A stretch of DNA of 64,000 nt, taken from NCBI GenBank assembly GCA_012517875.1, contig JAAYUB010000004.1:37240-101239 (forward strand). The letters run 5' to 3'. The notes under the pieces were generated by a model, which saw only the letters and a list, made by a program, of their open reading frames with translations, was not told the DNA's origin and made no database searches. The DNA comes from Acidobacteriota bacterium. GTDB lineage: Bacteria; Acidobacteriota; JAAYUB01. The translations under genes and the position numbers were made by a program. Shown one piece after another: positions 37,006-45,943 of this stretch; within the stretch, counting starts at the first letter, position 1; the number at the start of each line of letters is the position of its first letter.

Positions 37006-38073
37006 GTGCACCAGGTTGAGAGGCGGTGGCGCCTGACACTCATCGGGTGGCTGGGTGCGGGTGTGGTTGCCTCGATGGGGGCGGCCGGGTATTTGGCTGC
37101 GGCGCAGGAGGCGGCGGCAGTGAGTGAAGCGACAGAGTTCCGGGCGCGGTGCAGCGCGGATCTCGCGCAACCCCTGCAGCAGGCGTTCGCGCGGGCCGTG
37201 GCCGCCGGTACCCGACGATTCATCCTGACCATCGCGCCCGGGAAGTATCGGGAGTTCGCCCTGTCGCTGCGGGATGATCGCGGCCCCGCTGGGATGGCGC
37301 TGGTGGTGGCCGGTGAGGGCGACGCGCCGGTCGCCCTCGACGGCATCGCGCTGCAGTTGGCGGCGGACCGGGTCAGTATTCGCAACCTGGTGCTGCAGGG
37401 GAACCGCCGCCCCGCCGCCGTCCTGGACGTCCGGGTGGCGACCGAATTCACGGGCGAACGCTTGGCGCTCATCGACAACGAATGCCAGGATCCCACCGGC
37501 ACCGAGCCGCTGGTTCGCCTCGCCGCCTCCGGGTCCCGAGGCGCCACCGCCCGGGCGACCCTCCGGCATGCCTGGCTGATCGGTAATCGCATTGCGGGGC
37601 AGGCCCCGTTGCTGGCCACACCGCGGACGGGGCGCGCCGACCTGGCGGAGCTCCGGCTGGAGGGGTGCGTGTTCTCAAGCAACGCGGCTGCCCATGCCCT
37701 GGAACCCTGGTTCACCCGCCAAACCGCGATCACGAACTGCCTGCTCGCCGAGCATCGGTTGGGTGGTGCGTGGTTGCGTCTGGTCAGTCCGCTGGCGCGG
37801 GTCCGTCTCGAGGGCGGCATCGTCACCAACGCCAGTGCACTGGTATGCTATGAAACCGGACCCGACGTCACCCGAACCGATTTCCCGGTTGTGGAGGCGC
37901 GAGGCGTGACGCTGCATCTGCTGGCCGCGCCCGATCCAACCGTGGTGCACGGCCAGAACACCACGCTGGCGCCGCCGCTGGAACGACTGCCCGATCCTGG
38001 TGCGCTGGCGGACCGGGCCCGTCGAGGGCAACCACCGGATTTGACAGACTGTTTGCAGTTTGTCCGGGACTGA
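37006..38073 (+). CDS. Hypothetical exported protein, possibly parallel beta-helix
   Basis: The 355-residue protein starts at GTG, 11 bases after the previous stop. It has a hydrophobic N-terminal segment (about 11-33, export signal or anchor) and recurring short strands (VSIRNLVLQGNR, LAELRLEGCVFSSN, AITNCLLAEHR, VRLEGGIVTN) of the sort seen in right-handed beta-helix proteins. No catalytic motif was recognised. It is probably co-transcribed with the MliC-like gene. Confidence 0.65.
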   Translation: MHQVERRWRLTLIGWLGAGVVASMGAAGYLAAAQEAAAVSEATEFRARCSADLAQPLQQAFARAVAAGTRRFILTIAPGKYREFALSLRDDRGPAGMALVVAGEGDAPVALDGIALQLAADRVSIRNLVLQGNRRPAAVLDVRVATEFTGERLALIDNECQDPTGTEPLVRLAASGSRGATARATLRHAWLIGNRIAGQAPLLATPRTGRADLAELRLEGCVFSSNAAAHALEPWFTRQTAITNCLLAEHRLGGAWLRLVSPLARVRLEGGIVTNASALVCYETGPDVTRTDFPVVEARGVTLHLLAAPDPTVVHGQNTTLAPPLERLPDPGALADRARRGQPPDLTDCLQFVRD

Positions 38074-38130
38074 TGAATCGGGTAAACGGATGGATCGCCG
38101 ATATTGTGGATGATAACCAAGGAGAAATAG

Positions 38131-39369
38131 ATGATCAACCATTATGCTCGTACCGGCGGCATCAACAGGCGTCGTTCGACCCTCTATCTGTGTCTGGCTG
38201 GATTGCTCGCCACGACAATGTTATCTTCTCCGGTGGCAGCTTATACAGTCACTTTTCTCGCGTCTGGACCCGGGCAGTTGCAGGGGGATACTGTACAGAC
38301 GGTGCCGCCGGGCGGCGATTGTACGCCGGTCCGAGCAGTGGCTGACGGCGGCAATCTGTTCTTCTGTTGGTCGGGTACGGGAGGCTTTGCCAACACGCGA
38401 TTAAACCCGCTCACCATCCAGAATGTATCGGCTGACATGACCCTGACCGCTTCTTTCGGAGCCAATCCAGGTCCCGTTCATGTGTTAACCGAACCGGGCG
38501 GAGATGTCGTTCTGATCGGGCAAGAAAGCCCTTTGAACACCTCGGGCGCGCTCTTTTATGTTGAAGGCCGTTGGGGTGTCAACAGCACATACGGACACAT
38601 GTATTTCACATACCCGAATGTATGTCCAGGGGCGAAAGTGCTCGCCCATCAGCTGCTGGCAATCCCTTGCGACGGAACGACGGGACATATCTACGCCGAC
38701 TATGGCTTTCAGGTGCAAGCCCGGCAGTATCAATATTCCATAGCTGCCGACCAGTCGGGCGAACGGGGCTACATCTATTACGCCATAGAATACGAGATCG
38801 AAGACCCGGCCGGTTGGCTGGTGATCCTGCGATCACGGGGAAGCGGCCACGGGACCGAAAACGCCCATTTCAATGTGTATTTGGGCCATCCCGACGCCGA
38901 CCGGACCACAGGATTTCTAGGCGACCCCGTCTGGTGCGTCTTCGAGACGGATCCGTACACCGCCGCCGAGCTGTCGGTGAATGAGAGCGAGATCTGGGGC
39001 GACATGCCGACCGGGGAACCCGCCCAGCGGGCACAATACTGGCTGGACGTGGATGGCGGCTCCGACATGGGCGGGCGATCGTTCCATCTAATCACCGCCG
39101 GACCGCCTTTGGCCGGCGTGGTCACCGCTCATCTGGGTTCCTCCTTTATCACAAGTTTCGACATTCAATTCGCCTCGGCCCCGCCAGGTGACCCCGACCG
39201 AGTCATCTTGGAGCTTACCCTGGAGCCGTTCGTGATCCGGGAGGAGCGATCCGTCTACCTGGACCTGGCACGGTACCTGGCGGAAATTTCGCCGCTGCCG
39301 GCAGGATTGGACGGTGACCTGAATGGCGATGGAAGGATCGACGCCGCGGACCTCGTGCTGGGAAAATAG
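38131..39369 (+). CDS. Secreted protein with InlB-type repeat and a terminal dockerin-like calcium loop
   Basis: The 412-residue protein has a signal peptide (cut near SSPVAA), then one domain resembling divergent InlB B-repeats (YTVTFLASGPGQLQGD to MTLTASF, about 38-108), a middle part of unknown fold, and a final DLNGDGRIDAADLVLGK. The last motif is one half of a dockerin/EF-hand-like calcium loop, and the stop follows at once. The DNA is visibly less GC-rich than its neighbours, compatible with transfer or relaxed selection. AAGGAG precedes the ATG. Function unknown. Confidence 0.7.
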   Translation: MINHYARTGGINRRRSTLYLCLAGLLATTMLSSPVAAYTVTFLASGPGQLQGDTVQTVPPGGDCTPVRAVADGGNLFFCWSGTGGFANTRLNPLTIQNVSADMTLTASFGANPGPVHVLTEPGGDVVLIGQESPLNTSGALFYVEGRWGVNSTYGHMYFTYPNVCPGAKVLAHQLLAIPCDGTTGHIYADYGFQVQARQYQYSIAADQSGERGYIYYAIEYEIEDPAGWLVILRSRGSGHGTENAHFNVYLGHPDADRTTGFLGDPVWCVFETDPYTAAELSVNESEIWGDMPTGEPAQRAQYWLDVDGGSDMGGRSFHLITAGPPLAGVVTAHLGSSFITSFDIQFASAPPGDPDRVILELTLEPFVIREERSVYLDLARYLAEISPLPAGLDGDLNGDGRIDAADLVLGK

Positions 39370-39568
39370 CCGCGGCCAGCCGATTGTCTGGGCGTGAGTA
39401 ATTGGATGCGGCCCCGGCGTCCGTTCGCCGATCAGCCGGAAATGGTGGACGATCTCTTTATTGAATCCACCGAAACATGGGAAGCTGTGGCTGTCGGTGA
39501 ACGAATTTCCGAACACGTCGTGCCGTGCTGCCGGACGTCCCGCCAGGAGAGTGTCCAGCCCACTCCGC

Positions 39569-40666
39569 CTACGGCTTGGTCGGTTCGGCAGCGGGAGGCG
39601 CGGTGTAGTAGTAGCCGCGGCGGTAGCGGGGGCGCAGCGCCGGATCGTCCACGCGCACCTCGATGGTGTGGAACTCGCCGGGTTTGAACGTGGCGAAATC
39701 GGGCTGGTAGCCCAGCGTGTAAGTATAGGGCAGTTCGGCGGCGATGGCGCGGTAAATGCCCGGCAGCTCCTCGTACGAACCCACCTTGAAAAACTTGCCG
39801 CCGGAAGTCTCGGCCAGCCGTGCCAGCCGCTGATGGGCCAGGCGGTACGAGGTCTCCAGCACGGCCGGCGCCGGGTACTGCTGATGCATGGACTGGGTCC
39901 ATTGCGGCTCCACGCGGCCGGTGCGGCTGGCGGCTTCGCCCTGGGCGTGCTCGTAGTACTGGCGGCGGGACAACTGGTAGACATCCTTGTCGGCGTCGGC
40001 CAGCGCCTGCTTCATGTTGTCCACCGTCAGAACGAAGAAGGTGGCATCGGAAGCCAGCGCCGTTGTGAACGCGTCGCTGAAATCCTTCAGGCTCTTGTTG
40101 TCGATGCCGTCGGTGTACAGCACGACGATGCGTCGACCGGGCGTCCGCTGGATCACATCGCGGGTGGAGAGGAAGATGGCGTCGTACAGGGCGGTGCCCC
40201 CCATGGCGTCGAGGCGGTCCTGCACCAGGGCCGCCTTCTCGCGCCAGCCGGTTTCGAAGTCGGCCAGCAGGCTGACGTCGTCGTTGAAATGGACAATGGC
40301 CAGACGGTCCTGGGGGCGGGTGTCCTGCAGCCGACGCAGGAAGTCAATGGCCCCCTGCTTGATCAGACTCATCTGTTTGTAGGTGCTGCCGCTCGAATCG
40401 ATGATCATGACGATGTTCAAACGCTGGGCGGCTTCCTGAAACGCGGCGATGGCCATCTGTTGGCCGTTGTCGAACACCTTGAAGTTGTCCGCCTTGAGCC
40501 CGGCGACGGGGAAGCCGTAGCTGGTGAGCACCGTCACGTTCACCAGCACCATGGACACGCCGGTGGTCACCGTGTCGGCGGCCTTTGCCGGTTCCTGTGG
40601 CTGCGGGTGTCCGGGTGGGGCGACCGCCAGTGCGGCCAGAAGCATAATAGTGACGACTTGACGCAC
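39569..40666 (-). CDS. Exported VWFA-domain protein of the acidobacterial type
   Basis: The 365-residue product has a signal peptide, a short beta domain (VLVNVTVLTSYGFPVAGL, FKVFDNGQ) and a von Willebrand A domain with MIDAS motif DSSGSTYK, FNDDV and YTDGIDNKS, ending with YTLGYQPDF and a C-terminal beta region. This matches VWFA-related proteins found in large numbers in Acidobacteriota genomes; their role is not known, though metal-dependent adhesion is usual for VWFA. The start is GTG with GAGGGGGAA ahead. It is last in the smpB operon. Confidence 0.87.
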   Translation of the reverse strand: MRQVVTIMLLAALAVAPPGHPQPQEPAKAADTVTTGVSMVLVNVTVLTSYGFPVAGLKADNFKVFDNGQQMAIAAFQEAAQRLNIVMIIDSSGSTYKQMSLIKQGAIDFLRRLQDTRPQDRLAIVHFNDDVSLLADFETGWREKAALVQDRLDAMGGTALYDAIFLSTRDVIQRTPGRRIVVLYTDGIDNKSLKDFSDAFTTALASDATFFVLTVDNMKQALADADKDVYQLSRRQYYEHAQGEAASRTGRVEPQWTQSMHQQYPAPAVLETSYRLAHQRLARLAETSGGKFFKVGSYEELPGIYRAIAAELPYTYTLGYQPDFATFKPGEFHTIEVRVDDPALRPRYRRGYYYTAPPAAEPTKP

Positions 40667-40676
40667 GGGTTCCCCC

Positions 40677-42278
40677 TCACGGAAGGCTTTTCAGCAGGTT
40701 CTCGATCTCATTGACGATGGTCCAGAACGCCTGTGGCGGCTTGTCCTTGGCGCTGGTCCGCATGTGCACCTGTCGGCTTCGTCCGTCGAACACGACGTCG
40801 AGTTCGATCGTCAACGGATTATCGATGTCGCCGTCGCCGTAGCGTTCATTGAGCTGGAACAGCCCGGCTCGGTCCATGATCTGGATGAGCGCCCAGAGAC
40901 GGTCGGCCGACACCACCGTCTGGCGGGTGATGGCACCCCGTTCCAGGACCACCAGGGTGCCGTTGGCCCGCAGGCTGAGCAGGAAATCTTCAGGCGGTTG
41001 TCCGCCGCTGCGGCGGTACAGCAGCCGGAAGTCGCCCAATGCGTCGCCGGGGGCGGCGGGTGGCGGCGCAGCCTCCGGCCGGCGCGCCGCCGGTCCGAGG
41101 GCCACGTCCACGAGTTCCAGCTCCACGGGCGGCCGGTCTTCGCGCGGCACCACGGTGCGGATCAGGCCGAGTCCGGGCACGATCAGGCCGCGCAGTTTCC
41201 AGGTGCGATCCTCCAGCGCGCGGTACTCCAGACAGGTGCTGAACTGGCCCACCGGCGTGCTGGCGGGCTTCTCCGCCGGCAACAGGCGGCGCGTGCCGCC
41301 CACGCCCAACAGGCTGCGCTCGCCCTGCGGCGTCCATTCCCGATATTCGGCGGTGGCCGGATCCCAACGGATGAATCGGCTGTCCCCCAGCTGCGGCTCG
41401 CCGCTGGCGTCCAGGCAGTCGATGTCGGGGAAAAAGGAGATGATGTAGTACTCCCGACCGCCGGCCGTCGCCAGCCCGGTGATCTGGCTCTTCAGGAGGG
41501 GGCCGCCGCCCGCTGCGCGATAGGTCCAGGTGTTGTTCAACTCCAGCGGGAGGAAATAGGGTTGCATGCCCAGCTGGTGGAGTTTGGTCTGGATGACGAA
41601 CTTCTGGACGTCGGTCAGGATGCCGTGGGGCAGGCAGTGCAGCTCGGCGAAGGCGATGTACTCGCCGTCCTCGACATAGTCGCGCTGGTACTCCCACTTC
41701 TCGGTGAACGTGTATTGCTGGCCGGGCGCGAGGATCAGGTCACTGTAGCCGATCTCGAAGTTGCGCCCCCACGACCATCGCCACAGGGTGGTCTGCTGGT
41801 CGGACGTCATCACGGCGAAGTCATATTTTTGGCTGGACGGGAAACGGACCCGCAAGGGCTTGTCGCTGCGGTTGGCGAGATACAGCGTGAAACGCAGGGT
41901 CGGCCCCACATGCACGAACTGGAATTCGGTGTACGGCTGGCGGTTTTTGGTGTTGAGGATCTTACGCGGGGGGAAGTCCAGCACCTGGCCGTCGTCGCCC
42001 GCCAGGATGCGGTAGCGGGTGAACTGGAGGATGGTGTCCGCGCCGATTTGGGGATCGAGCACCTCGATCCGGCAGTTGGCGTACTTGAAACAGATCGCCC
42101 CGTCTCCCTCGATGAGCAGGCGCCGACCGTCGTCGGCCGCCAACCACGTCCGCTCGTCCGCCTGGCGGATCACGCCCCGGAGCGGCGCGCCGCCGTCGGT
42201 GTCAGTCGGTGCGGCGGCCGCGGCCGCCAGCGAAACGGTTAGACAGGCGAGGATGCAGATGGCGAGCGGTCGGATCAT
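40677..42278 (-). CDS. Exported protein with a BsuPI-like domain
   Basis: The 533-residue protein has a signal peptide (about 1-23). Near 125-200 a beta domain reads LRFTLYLANRSDKPLRVRFP ... LILAPGQQYTFTEKW, which fits the BsuPI (intracellular proteinase inhibitor) fold. The central and C-terminal parts (LPLELNNTWTYR; RLLYRRSGGQPPEDF) look like extracytoplasmic beta-rich domains of unknown function. It starts directly after the YjbQ stop and ends ten bases before the VWFA gene. Confidence 0.72.
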   Translation of the reverse strand: MIRPLAICILACLTVSLAAAAAAPTDTDGGAPLRGVIRQADERTWLAADDGRRLLIEGDGAICFKYANCRIEVLDPQIGADTILQFTRYRILAGDDGQVLDFPPRKILNTKNRQPYTEFQFVHVGPTLRFTLYLANRSDKPLRVRFPSSQKYDFAVMTSDQQTTLWRWSWGRNFEIGYSDLILAPGQQYTFTEKWEYQRDYVEDGEYIAFAELHCLPHGILTDVQKFVIQTKLHQLGMQPYFLPLELNNTWTYRAAGGGPLLKSQITGLATAGGREYYIISFFPDIDCLDASGEPQLGDSRFIRWDPATAEYREWTPQGERSLLGVGGTRRLLPAEKPASTPVGQFSTCLEYRALEDRTWKLRGLIVPGLGLIRTVVPREDRPPVELELVDVALGPAARRPEAAPPPAAPGDALGDFRLLYRRSGGQPPEDFLLSLRANGTLVVLERGAITRQTVVSADRLWALIQIMDRAGLFQLNERYGDGDIDNPLTIELDVVFDGRSRQVHMRTSAKDKPPQAFWTIVNEIENLLKSLP

Positions 42279-42698
42279 TCACTCCCCCATCACATGGAAG
42301 ACCACCGACCGCCGGCGGGGTCGGTTGTCGAAATCCAGCAATACGACCTGTTGCCAGGTGCCGAGAACGGGACGGGCATCGTCGACGGGCAGGGTCAGGG
42401 CGGGGCCCAGCAGAGCCGCCCGGACGTGGGCGTAGCCGTTGCCGTCGCCCCAGCGCCGGTCGTGGTGGTAGGGCACACCGGCCGGTGCCAGCCGCTCCAC
42501 CGCTTCGCGTAGGTCAGCCAGCGCGCCGTCCTCGTACTCGATGGTGGTCACGGCGGCGGTGGAGCCGGGCACGCACACGGTCAGCTGCCCCCGGCGGACG
42601 CCGGCGGAGGCGACGCAGGTCGCCGCGTCCCCCGTCAGGTCGAGGATGTCGGTGCGGCCGGTGGTCTCGTAGGTGCGCGTTTCGGTGTGGATGATCAT
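42279..42698 (-). CDS. YjbQ/UPF0047 family protein
   Basis: The 139-residue cytoplasmic protein matches the YjbQ family, with GQLTVCVPGSTAAVTTIEYE, HVRAALLGP and GTWQQVVLLDFDNRPRRR. E. coli YjbQ has weak thiamine-phosphate synthase activity in vitro; the real role is uncertain. The next gene starts immediately at its stop codon. Confidence 0.88.
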   Translation of the reverse strand: MIIHTETRTYETTGRTDILDLTGDAATCVASAGVRRGQLTVCVPGSTAAVTTIEYEDGALADLREAVERLAPAGVPYHHDRRWGDGNGYAHVRAALLGPALTLPVDDARPVLGTWQQVVLLDFDNRPRRRSVVFHVMGE

Positions 42699-42724
42699 GG
42701 CGGAGTGTTTCCCTGTGTCCCCGA

Positions 42725-43423
42725 TTATTGCACCCGGACGACCTCGGCCCGGTTTTCTGGAACCTGGATTTTGAGCACGCGCCCGTCGTCGTACCAGACG
42801 TTGGCGGTGAGTTGGGTGCTCCGGACCCGGAACCGGTGCGGCCGTCCCTTGAGACCCTCGACGCGCTCCCGACCGAGGTGCTCGATCACCATGGGCCCGG
42901 TCCCCCGCTCGCCCATCTGAGGGATGAACACCTGGACGGTCTGGGCGCCCTTGAGCTCCAGGTTGTAGCGGGACAGGAGCATCGCCCAATGGCAAAACAC
43001 GTTGTCGTCGAGGATGGTCACGTCGGGCGCCAGCACGGCCGCCTCCGATTTCTGCGACGTGCCGAGATCGAACCGGCAGATGGCCAGCCGCAGCTTGAAC
43101 TCCACCTGGAGGCTTTGCTTCATGACGCCCACCTGGCTGGTGAGCTGATAGGAACGGGGCGCCAGGTTGCGGTCTAGGACCAGGGTGCTGGTCTGGACGA
43201 CGTCGCGGGTCAAGGCGTCCTGCAGCACCCGGAGCGCAGTGGCGGCCCGGACGGTGCCCGCGCCATCCAGCAGAGAGATTTGGAAATCTTCACTGCCCAC
43301 GGGACGTCCATCGCGATAGACCGCGAAGGCGCCTCGGTCCATCAGGTCCAACGCCGCACCCGATATCGCCGTCGCGGCGCCGATCCAGGCAAACAGGATG
43401 GTGCGAAACAACGGCCGCCTCAT
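42725..43423 (-). CDS. Hypothetical exported protein
   Basis: The 232-residue protein has an N-terminal hydrophobic signal (FRTILFAWIGAATAISGAA). The rest is beta-rich (VYRDGRPVGSEDFQISL, TSTLVLDRNLAPRSYQLTS, NVWYDDGRVLKIQVPE), like the extracytoplasmic DUF3108/DUF6134-type barrels, although no family is certain. Its ATG overlaps the smpB stop (ATGA). It is part of the smpB operon. Confidence 0.7.
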   Translation of the reverse strand: MRRPLFRTILFAWIGAATAISGAALDLMDRGAFAVYRDGRPVGSEDFQISLLDGAGTVRAATALRVLQDALTRDVVQTSTLVLDRNLAPRSYQLTSQVGVMKQSLQVEFKLRLAICRFDLGTSQKSEAAVLAPDVTILDDNVFCHWAMLLSRYNLELKGAQTVQVFIPQMGERGTGPMVIEHLGRERVEGLKGRPHRFRVRSTQLTANVWYDDGRVLKIQVPENRAEVVRVQ

Positions 43424-43881
43424 TCCCGCCCCCGGTTCTTCATGATCTTCTCGATCTCGCGCTTTTCGGTCCGCTCCTGCTCGGTGCGGCGCTTGTCCAC
43501 GGTCTTCTTGCCCCGGCACAGCCCGAGTTCCACCTTCACCCGGCCCTTGGGGTTGAAGTAGACCGACAGCGGGATCAGGGTCATGCCTTTCTCAACGACC
43601 TTGCCGATGAGCCGCCGGATTTCGGAGCCGTGGAGCAGGAGTTTGCGCGGGCGGATCGGGTCGTGGTTGTGGATGTTGCCATGGGTGTACGGACTGATGT
43701 GACATTCCACCAGCCACATCTCGCCGTTGCGGATTTTGGCGTGGGAGTCCTTCAGGTTGATCCGGCCTTCGCGCAGCGCCTTGACCTCGGTCCCCTGGAG
43801 GGCCAGGCCGGCCTCTATTTTCTCCACGACTTCGTAGTCATGGAACGCCTTCTTGTTGCGCGCGATCAGTTTGACCGTCAT
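43420..43881 (-). CDS. smpB: SsrA-binding protein
   Basis: SmpB binds tmRNA and brings it to stalled ribosomes for trans-translation. The 153 residues contain NKKAFHDYEV, GLALQGTEVKALREGRINLKDS, HISPYTHGN, PRKLLLH and the basic C-terminal tail that enters the decoding site. No tmRNA gene (ssrA) was found beside it. A TTGGAC-17-TATAAT promoter lies 57 bases upstream. It overlaps the next gene by ATGA. Confidence 0.96.
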   Translation of the reverse strand: MTVKLIARNKKAFHDYEVVEKIEAGLALQGTEVKALREGRINLKDSHAKIRNGEMWLVECHISPYTHGNIHNHDPIRPRKLLLHGSEIRRLIGKVVEKGMTLIPLSVYFNPKGRVKVELGLCRGKKTVDKRRTEQERTEKREIEKIMKNRGRE

Positions 43882-43937
43882 GGGACCGGCTGCTCCCCCC
43901 GTCCGGCGGTGGTCACCGGTATCGGTAAAGAAATCGA

Positions 43938-43966
43938 ATTATATCAGAATGGGCCGAACGGTCCAA
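43938..43966 (-). promoter_or_regulatory. Sigma-70 promoter for smpB
   Basis: On the minus strand, TTGGAC (43966-43961), 17 bases, then a consensus TATAAT (43943-43938). It is placed back to back with the promoter of the six-gene operon. Confidence 0.75.
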
Positions 43967-43982
43967 GGCGAAGGGCGCGGCG

Positions 43983-44011
43983 TTGAATCCGCGAAGGGGG
44001 TGCCCTATAAT
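43983..44011 (+). promoter_or_regulatory. Strong sigma-70 promoter of the six-gene envelope operon
   Basis: TTGAAT (43983-43988), a 17-base spacer and a perfect TATAAT (44006-44011). The predicted start of transcription is near 44018, only about six bases before the ATG at 44024, so the mRNA would have almost no leader. Confidence 0.75.
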
Positions 44012-44023
44012 GGCAATAGCTGT

Positions 44024-45943
44024 ATGGACACAACTCCTGCCCGAAACCCGTTGCGGGGTCCGCTCATCGCGTTGGCGGCGACGGTGCTGGTCGCCTGCTT
44101 CACGCTGTACCTGGTCTTCCAGCGGCGCCTGGAGCTGGCGGAGGAGACTGCGCGCGACACGTGGTACCCGGCGCCGTGGGCCGCGACCGCCGCAGTGCCC
44201 GCCGGCGCCGGCTGCGAGTTGTGGACCGACGGCCGTTCTTGGCGGGCCGGCGCCCGTCTCGATGAGCGGTTGGTTTATGGCGGCGATCGGGGCCTGCTCG
44301 CCAGCCGCGACGGCGGCGCCGGGTGGCAGTCGGTGAGTGTGCTCGACGGACTCCCGGTGGGGCGGGTCACCGCCATGGCGGAGCTGGGTGGCCGTCTCTA
44401 TCTGGGCCTAGGCGGCGGGCTGGCCCGCTGGGACGGGCGGACGGTGGAGCGGTTCAATCTGCCGATCCTTTCGGCGGACTGGGTGACGGCGCTCGCACCC
44501 GGCCAAGCGGGTCAGATCTGGTGCGCCACCCGCCGCGGCCAGCTGCTGGAGTTGGAAGCGGGGCGGTTCCGGGCCGTGGCACTCCCCGGTTTGCGGGACG
44601 ACGGGGTGGCGGCCGTGGCCATGAGCCGCCGCGGCCCGGTGCTCGGGACCTTCCGCCACGGGCTCTACCGCCTGGATGATGGACGGCTGGTCCGGCCGGG
44701 TGGGGCGCTGCCGCCCCTGCAATCGGTTGCCGGGCTCGAGGCGCTGCCCGACGCCTCGTTGCTGACGGCCACCGACGCCGGACTGGCGGTGCTGTCGCCG
44801 GCGGGCGATTTCATCGAGATGCTCTTCCCCGGCCGCCCGGTGTCGTTCGCCGGCCACCGCGTCGGGCAGGTGATCTGTGCCTGCATCGAGGATCAGGTCT
44901 ACGCTGTCGCATGGTCCGATTGGAACGCCGGCCGGCGGCGCTTCATCCCGATCGGCGCGCCCGGTCTGGTCCGGAGCGCCGTGGCGGGACCGGCGGCGAT
45001 CGACCTGCTCACGGACCGCGGCATCTTTCGCTGGACGCCCGGAGCGACGGGCTGCCGTCCCGTCGAGGTGCCGGCGGGCGAGCTTGCGCGTCCGTCGGTC
45101 ATGGCTCTGGCCGCCGGCGGCGGGTCGGTCTGGCTGGGATACTTCGACGGCGGGATCGAGGCGCGGGACGGGACGGGCCGCCGTCGCGAAGGTGTGGACA
45201 CCCCCGCGCTGAACACGATCAACCACCTGGCCTGGGACGGGGCGCGCCTTTGGGCGGGCACTGCGCAGGGACTGTGGACGGTGAGCGCCGCCGGAGTCCA
45301 GCCGGCGGGTGCGGCGGAAAGCCCGCTCCGTTCGGCCTATATCAACCAGGTGATCCCCGCCGGGGGCGTCACCTGGGTGTGTCATGGCCAGGGGCTGTCG
45401 GTTCTGCGCGGCGGGTCCGAGGCGTTGTTTTACGCCTTGCACGGCTTGCCGTCGAACAAGGTGTACTGCGCGGTCCAGCGGGAGGGCCGCTTGTATGTGG
45501 GTACGCTGGGCGGTCTCGCCGTCATGGTGGGCGAGCGCGTGGCGGCCGTCCACCAGGTCGACAACTCGCCGCTGCGGGTCAATTGGATCACCGCACTGCA
45601 GGCCTGCGCCCAGGGCGTGATCGTGGGCACGTACGGCGGCGGGATCCAGCTACTGGCGCCGGACGGCACCTGGCGCGAATTTCGTGGCGCCGGCCGCCGG
45701 CTCAACGTGAACCCCAACGCGCTCTGCGCCACCGGCCCGTGGATCCTGGCCGGCACGCTGGAGGAGGGACTGTGGCGGCTCGACCCGGCCCGCCTGCAGG
45801 CCGTGCGCCTGGAGCTGCCGCTGCCGTCACGGAGCGTACAGGCCGTGCTGGCCGACGGCGCCACCCTGTATGTTGCCACCGACAACGGAGTGCTGCGTGT
45901 CCCCTTGACTGCCGAATTCTTGAAACCGGAGCATGCGTCATGA
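44024..45943 (+). CDS. Membrane-anchored beta-propeller protein, first gene of the envelope operon
   Basis: The 639-residue protein has a single N-terminal membrane helix (LIALAATVLVACFTLYLVF) and then repeated four-stranded units with patterns such as GRVTAMAELGGRLYLGLGGGLARWDG and VYCAVQREGRLYVGTLGGLAV. These resemble the regulator-propeller (Reg_prop) repeats of hybrid two-component sensors, but no kinase or response domain follows. It may sense or scaffold in the periplasm. ATG 44024 has no SD; with the promoter so close, the message is nearly leaderless. It overlaps the VIT-VWA gene by ATGA. Confidence 0.8.
   Translation: MDTTPARNPLRGPLIALAATVLVACFTLYLVFQRRLELAEETARDTWYPAPWAATAAVPAGAGCELWTDGRSWRAGARLDERLVYGGDRGLLASRDGGAGWQSVSVLDGLPVGRVTAMAELGGRLYLGLGGGLARWDGRTVERFNLPILSADWVTALAPGQAGQIWCATRRGQLLELEAGRFRAVALPGLRDDGVAAVAMSRRGPVLGTFRHGLYRLDDGRLVRPGGALPPLQSVAGLEALPDASLLTATDAGLAVLSPAGDFIEMLFPGRPVSFAGHRVGQVICACIEDQVYAVAWSDWNAGRRRFIPIGAPGLVRSAVAGPAAIDLLTDRGIFRWTPGATGCRPVEVPAGELARPSVMALAAGGGSVWLGYFDGGIEARDGTGRRREGVDTPALNTINHLAWDGARLWAGTAQGLWTVSAAGVQPAGAAESPLRSAYINQVIPAGGVTWVCHGQGLSVLRGGSEALFYALHGLPSNKVYCAVQREGRLYVGTLGGLAVMVGERVAAVHQVDNSPLRVNWITALQACAQGVIVGTYGGGIQLLAPDGTWREFRGAGRRLNVNPNALCATGPWILAGTLEEGLWRLDPARLQAVRLELPLPSRSVQAVLADGATLYVATDNGVLRVPLTAEFLKPEHAS

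Noticed and set aside
39394..39687. Plus-strand open frame (97 codons) between the dockerin-like and VWFA genes
   Set aside because: It runs into the antisense of the VWFA gene, changes to low-complexity sequence and matches no family.
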